Positions 5,311 through 6,059 of a DNA stretch of 6,059 nt are shown piece after piece. Position 1 is the stretch's first letter. Each line of letters begins with the position of its first letter. The translations under genes and the position numbers were made by a program. The DNA is from Gaiellasilicea sp039914895 (GTDB taxonomy: Bacteria > Actinomycetota > Thermoleophilia > Gaiellales > Gaiellaceae): positions 1 through 6,059 of the forward strand of contig JBDSOJ010000038.1 in NCBI GenBank assembly GCA_039914895.1, in the 5' to 3' direction. A model generated the notes under the pieces. That model saw only the letters and a list, made by a program, of their open reading frames with translations. It was not told the DNA's origin and did no database searches.

Positions 5311-6059
5311 GTGGCCGACGTCGCGTACATCCCCGGCGAGGCGGGGCGCGAGCGCCGGCCCGCCGTCGGCTACACGATGGTGATCGGGGCGGCCCTGCTC
5401 TTCGCGCTGAACGGCACCGTCTCGAAGGTGGTGCTGCGGTCGGGGATGTCGCCGCTCGAGCTGACGCAGGTGCGCGCGACCGGCGCCTTCCTCGGCTTCG
5501 CGCTCGTGCTCGCGCTCACGCGCCGCGAGAGCCTGCGCCTCGGCCGCCGCGAGCTGCCGTATCTGGTCGTCTTCGGGATCGCCGGCGTCGCGCTCGTGCA
5601 GTGGCTCTACTTCGTCTCGATCAGCCGGCTGCCGATCGGGATCGCGCTCCTGATCGAGTACCTGGGGCCGATTCTGATCGCGATCTGGGCATGGGCGGTG
5701 TTCAAGGAGAAGATCCGCCGGCGGATCTGGGTTGCGCTGGCGCTCGCGCTCGTCGGCCTCTCGCTCGTGGTCGAGGTCTGGAGCGGAGTCGCGCTCGACG
5801 GCCTCGGCGTGGCCGCGGCGCTGGCGGCCGCGGTCGCGTACGCCGTCTACGTGCTGATGGCCGAGCGCGCCGTCACCCGACGCAGCCCGGCCTCGGTCAC
5901 GTGCTTCGGCTTTCTCTTCGCGGGCCTCTTCTGGGCGGCCGTGCAGCCCCTGTGGCGCTTCCCCGCAGGTCGGCTCGACGACAGCGTCTCGCTCCTCGGC
6001 CAGCTCGAGCGCTTCTCTCTCCCGATCTGGCTGCTGCTCCTCTACGTCGTGGTCGCAGG
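5311..6059 (+). CDS. EamA/DMT-family transporter (3' end cut off by window edge)
   Basis: An inner-membrane permease of the drug/metabolite transporter superfamily; such proteins usually export metabolites or amino acids, and the substrate cannot be told from sequence. 249 codons are visible from the GTG at 5311, with no stop before the edge. The first EamA repeat (about residues 20-155) shows FALNGTVSKVVLRSGMSP (31-48), LTQVRATGAF (51-60), the LPIGIALLIEYLGPILIAIW segment (107-126) and the short basic loop FKEKIRRR (131-138). The second repeat starts near 163 (LDGLGVAAALAAAVAYAVYV). Full-length relatives have about 10 spans and roughly 300 residues, so perhaps 50 or more residues are missing. 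GTG 5311 leaves a short polar N-terminus; an ATG at 5377 (M23) is an alternative but would trim the first span. It diverges from the ABC operon with 36 bases between starts. Confidence 0.88.
   Translation, partial: MADVAYIPGEAGRERRPAVGYTMVIGAALLFALNGTVSKVVLRSGMSPLELTQVRATGAFLGFALVLALTRRESLRLGRRELPYLVVFGIAGVALVQWLYFVSISRLPIGIALLIEYLGPILIAIWAWAVFKEKIRRRIWVALALALVGLSLVVEVWSGVALDGLGVAAALAAAVAYAVYVLMAERAVTRRSPASVTCFGFLFAGLFWAAVQPLWRFPAGRLDDSVSLLGQLERFSLPIWLLLLYVVVA

Overview
This is an ordinary-looking stretch of a GC-rich bacterial chromosome. The gene order tRNA-Met, rpmG, secE, nusG, the frequent GTG starts, the apparently leaderless genes with a TANNNT box about 7 bases before the start codon, and the Ala/Arg-rich SecE N-terminus all point to the Actinobacteria. 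A deep-branching, soil-type lineage such as Thermoleophilia (Gaiella or Solirubrobacter relatives) is my guess, not something the sequence proves.

Layout. (1) Positions 1-1133, minus strand: an information-processing block read right to left. It holds elongator tRNA-Met(CAT), rpmG (zinc-type ribosomal protein L33), secE (translocase subunit) and nusG, which runs off the left edge a few codons before its expected end. Gene junctions are very tight. (2) Positions 1134-1356: a 223-base intergenic region with an extended -10 promoter for the tRNA operon, two direct copies of a 41-base hairpin-bearing repeat 74 bases apart, and a -10 box for tdk. (3) Positions 1357-1956, plus strand: thymidine kinase. 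(4) Positions 1962-5274, minus strand: a four-gene ABC importer operon of the OpuB/OpuC/OsmF osmoprotectant family, in the order ATPase, permease, permease, binding protein. (5) Positions 5311-6059, plus strand: the first part of an EamA/DMT-family membrane transporter, divergent from the ABC operon across a 36-base gap.

How it fits together. The ABC operon is translationally coupled (1-base TAATG and 4-base GTGA overlaps), and its last gene, for the binding protein, has its own strong ribosome site. The operon ends tail to tail with tdk, only 5 bases separating the stop codons. The most striking structure in the window is there: a perfect 18-bp inverted repeat inside the last codons of tdk, which probably serves as a U-tract-free terminator for the ABC operon and perhaps for tdk. 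I did not find an undescribed biological system. The observations most worth a second look are that coding hairpin, the paired 41-base repeat, the leaderless starts, and two departures from the family norm in the ABC importer: no lipobox on the binding protein and only a shortened regulatory tail on the ATPase.
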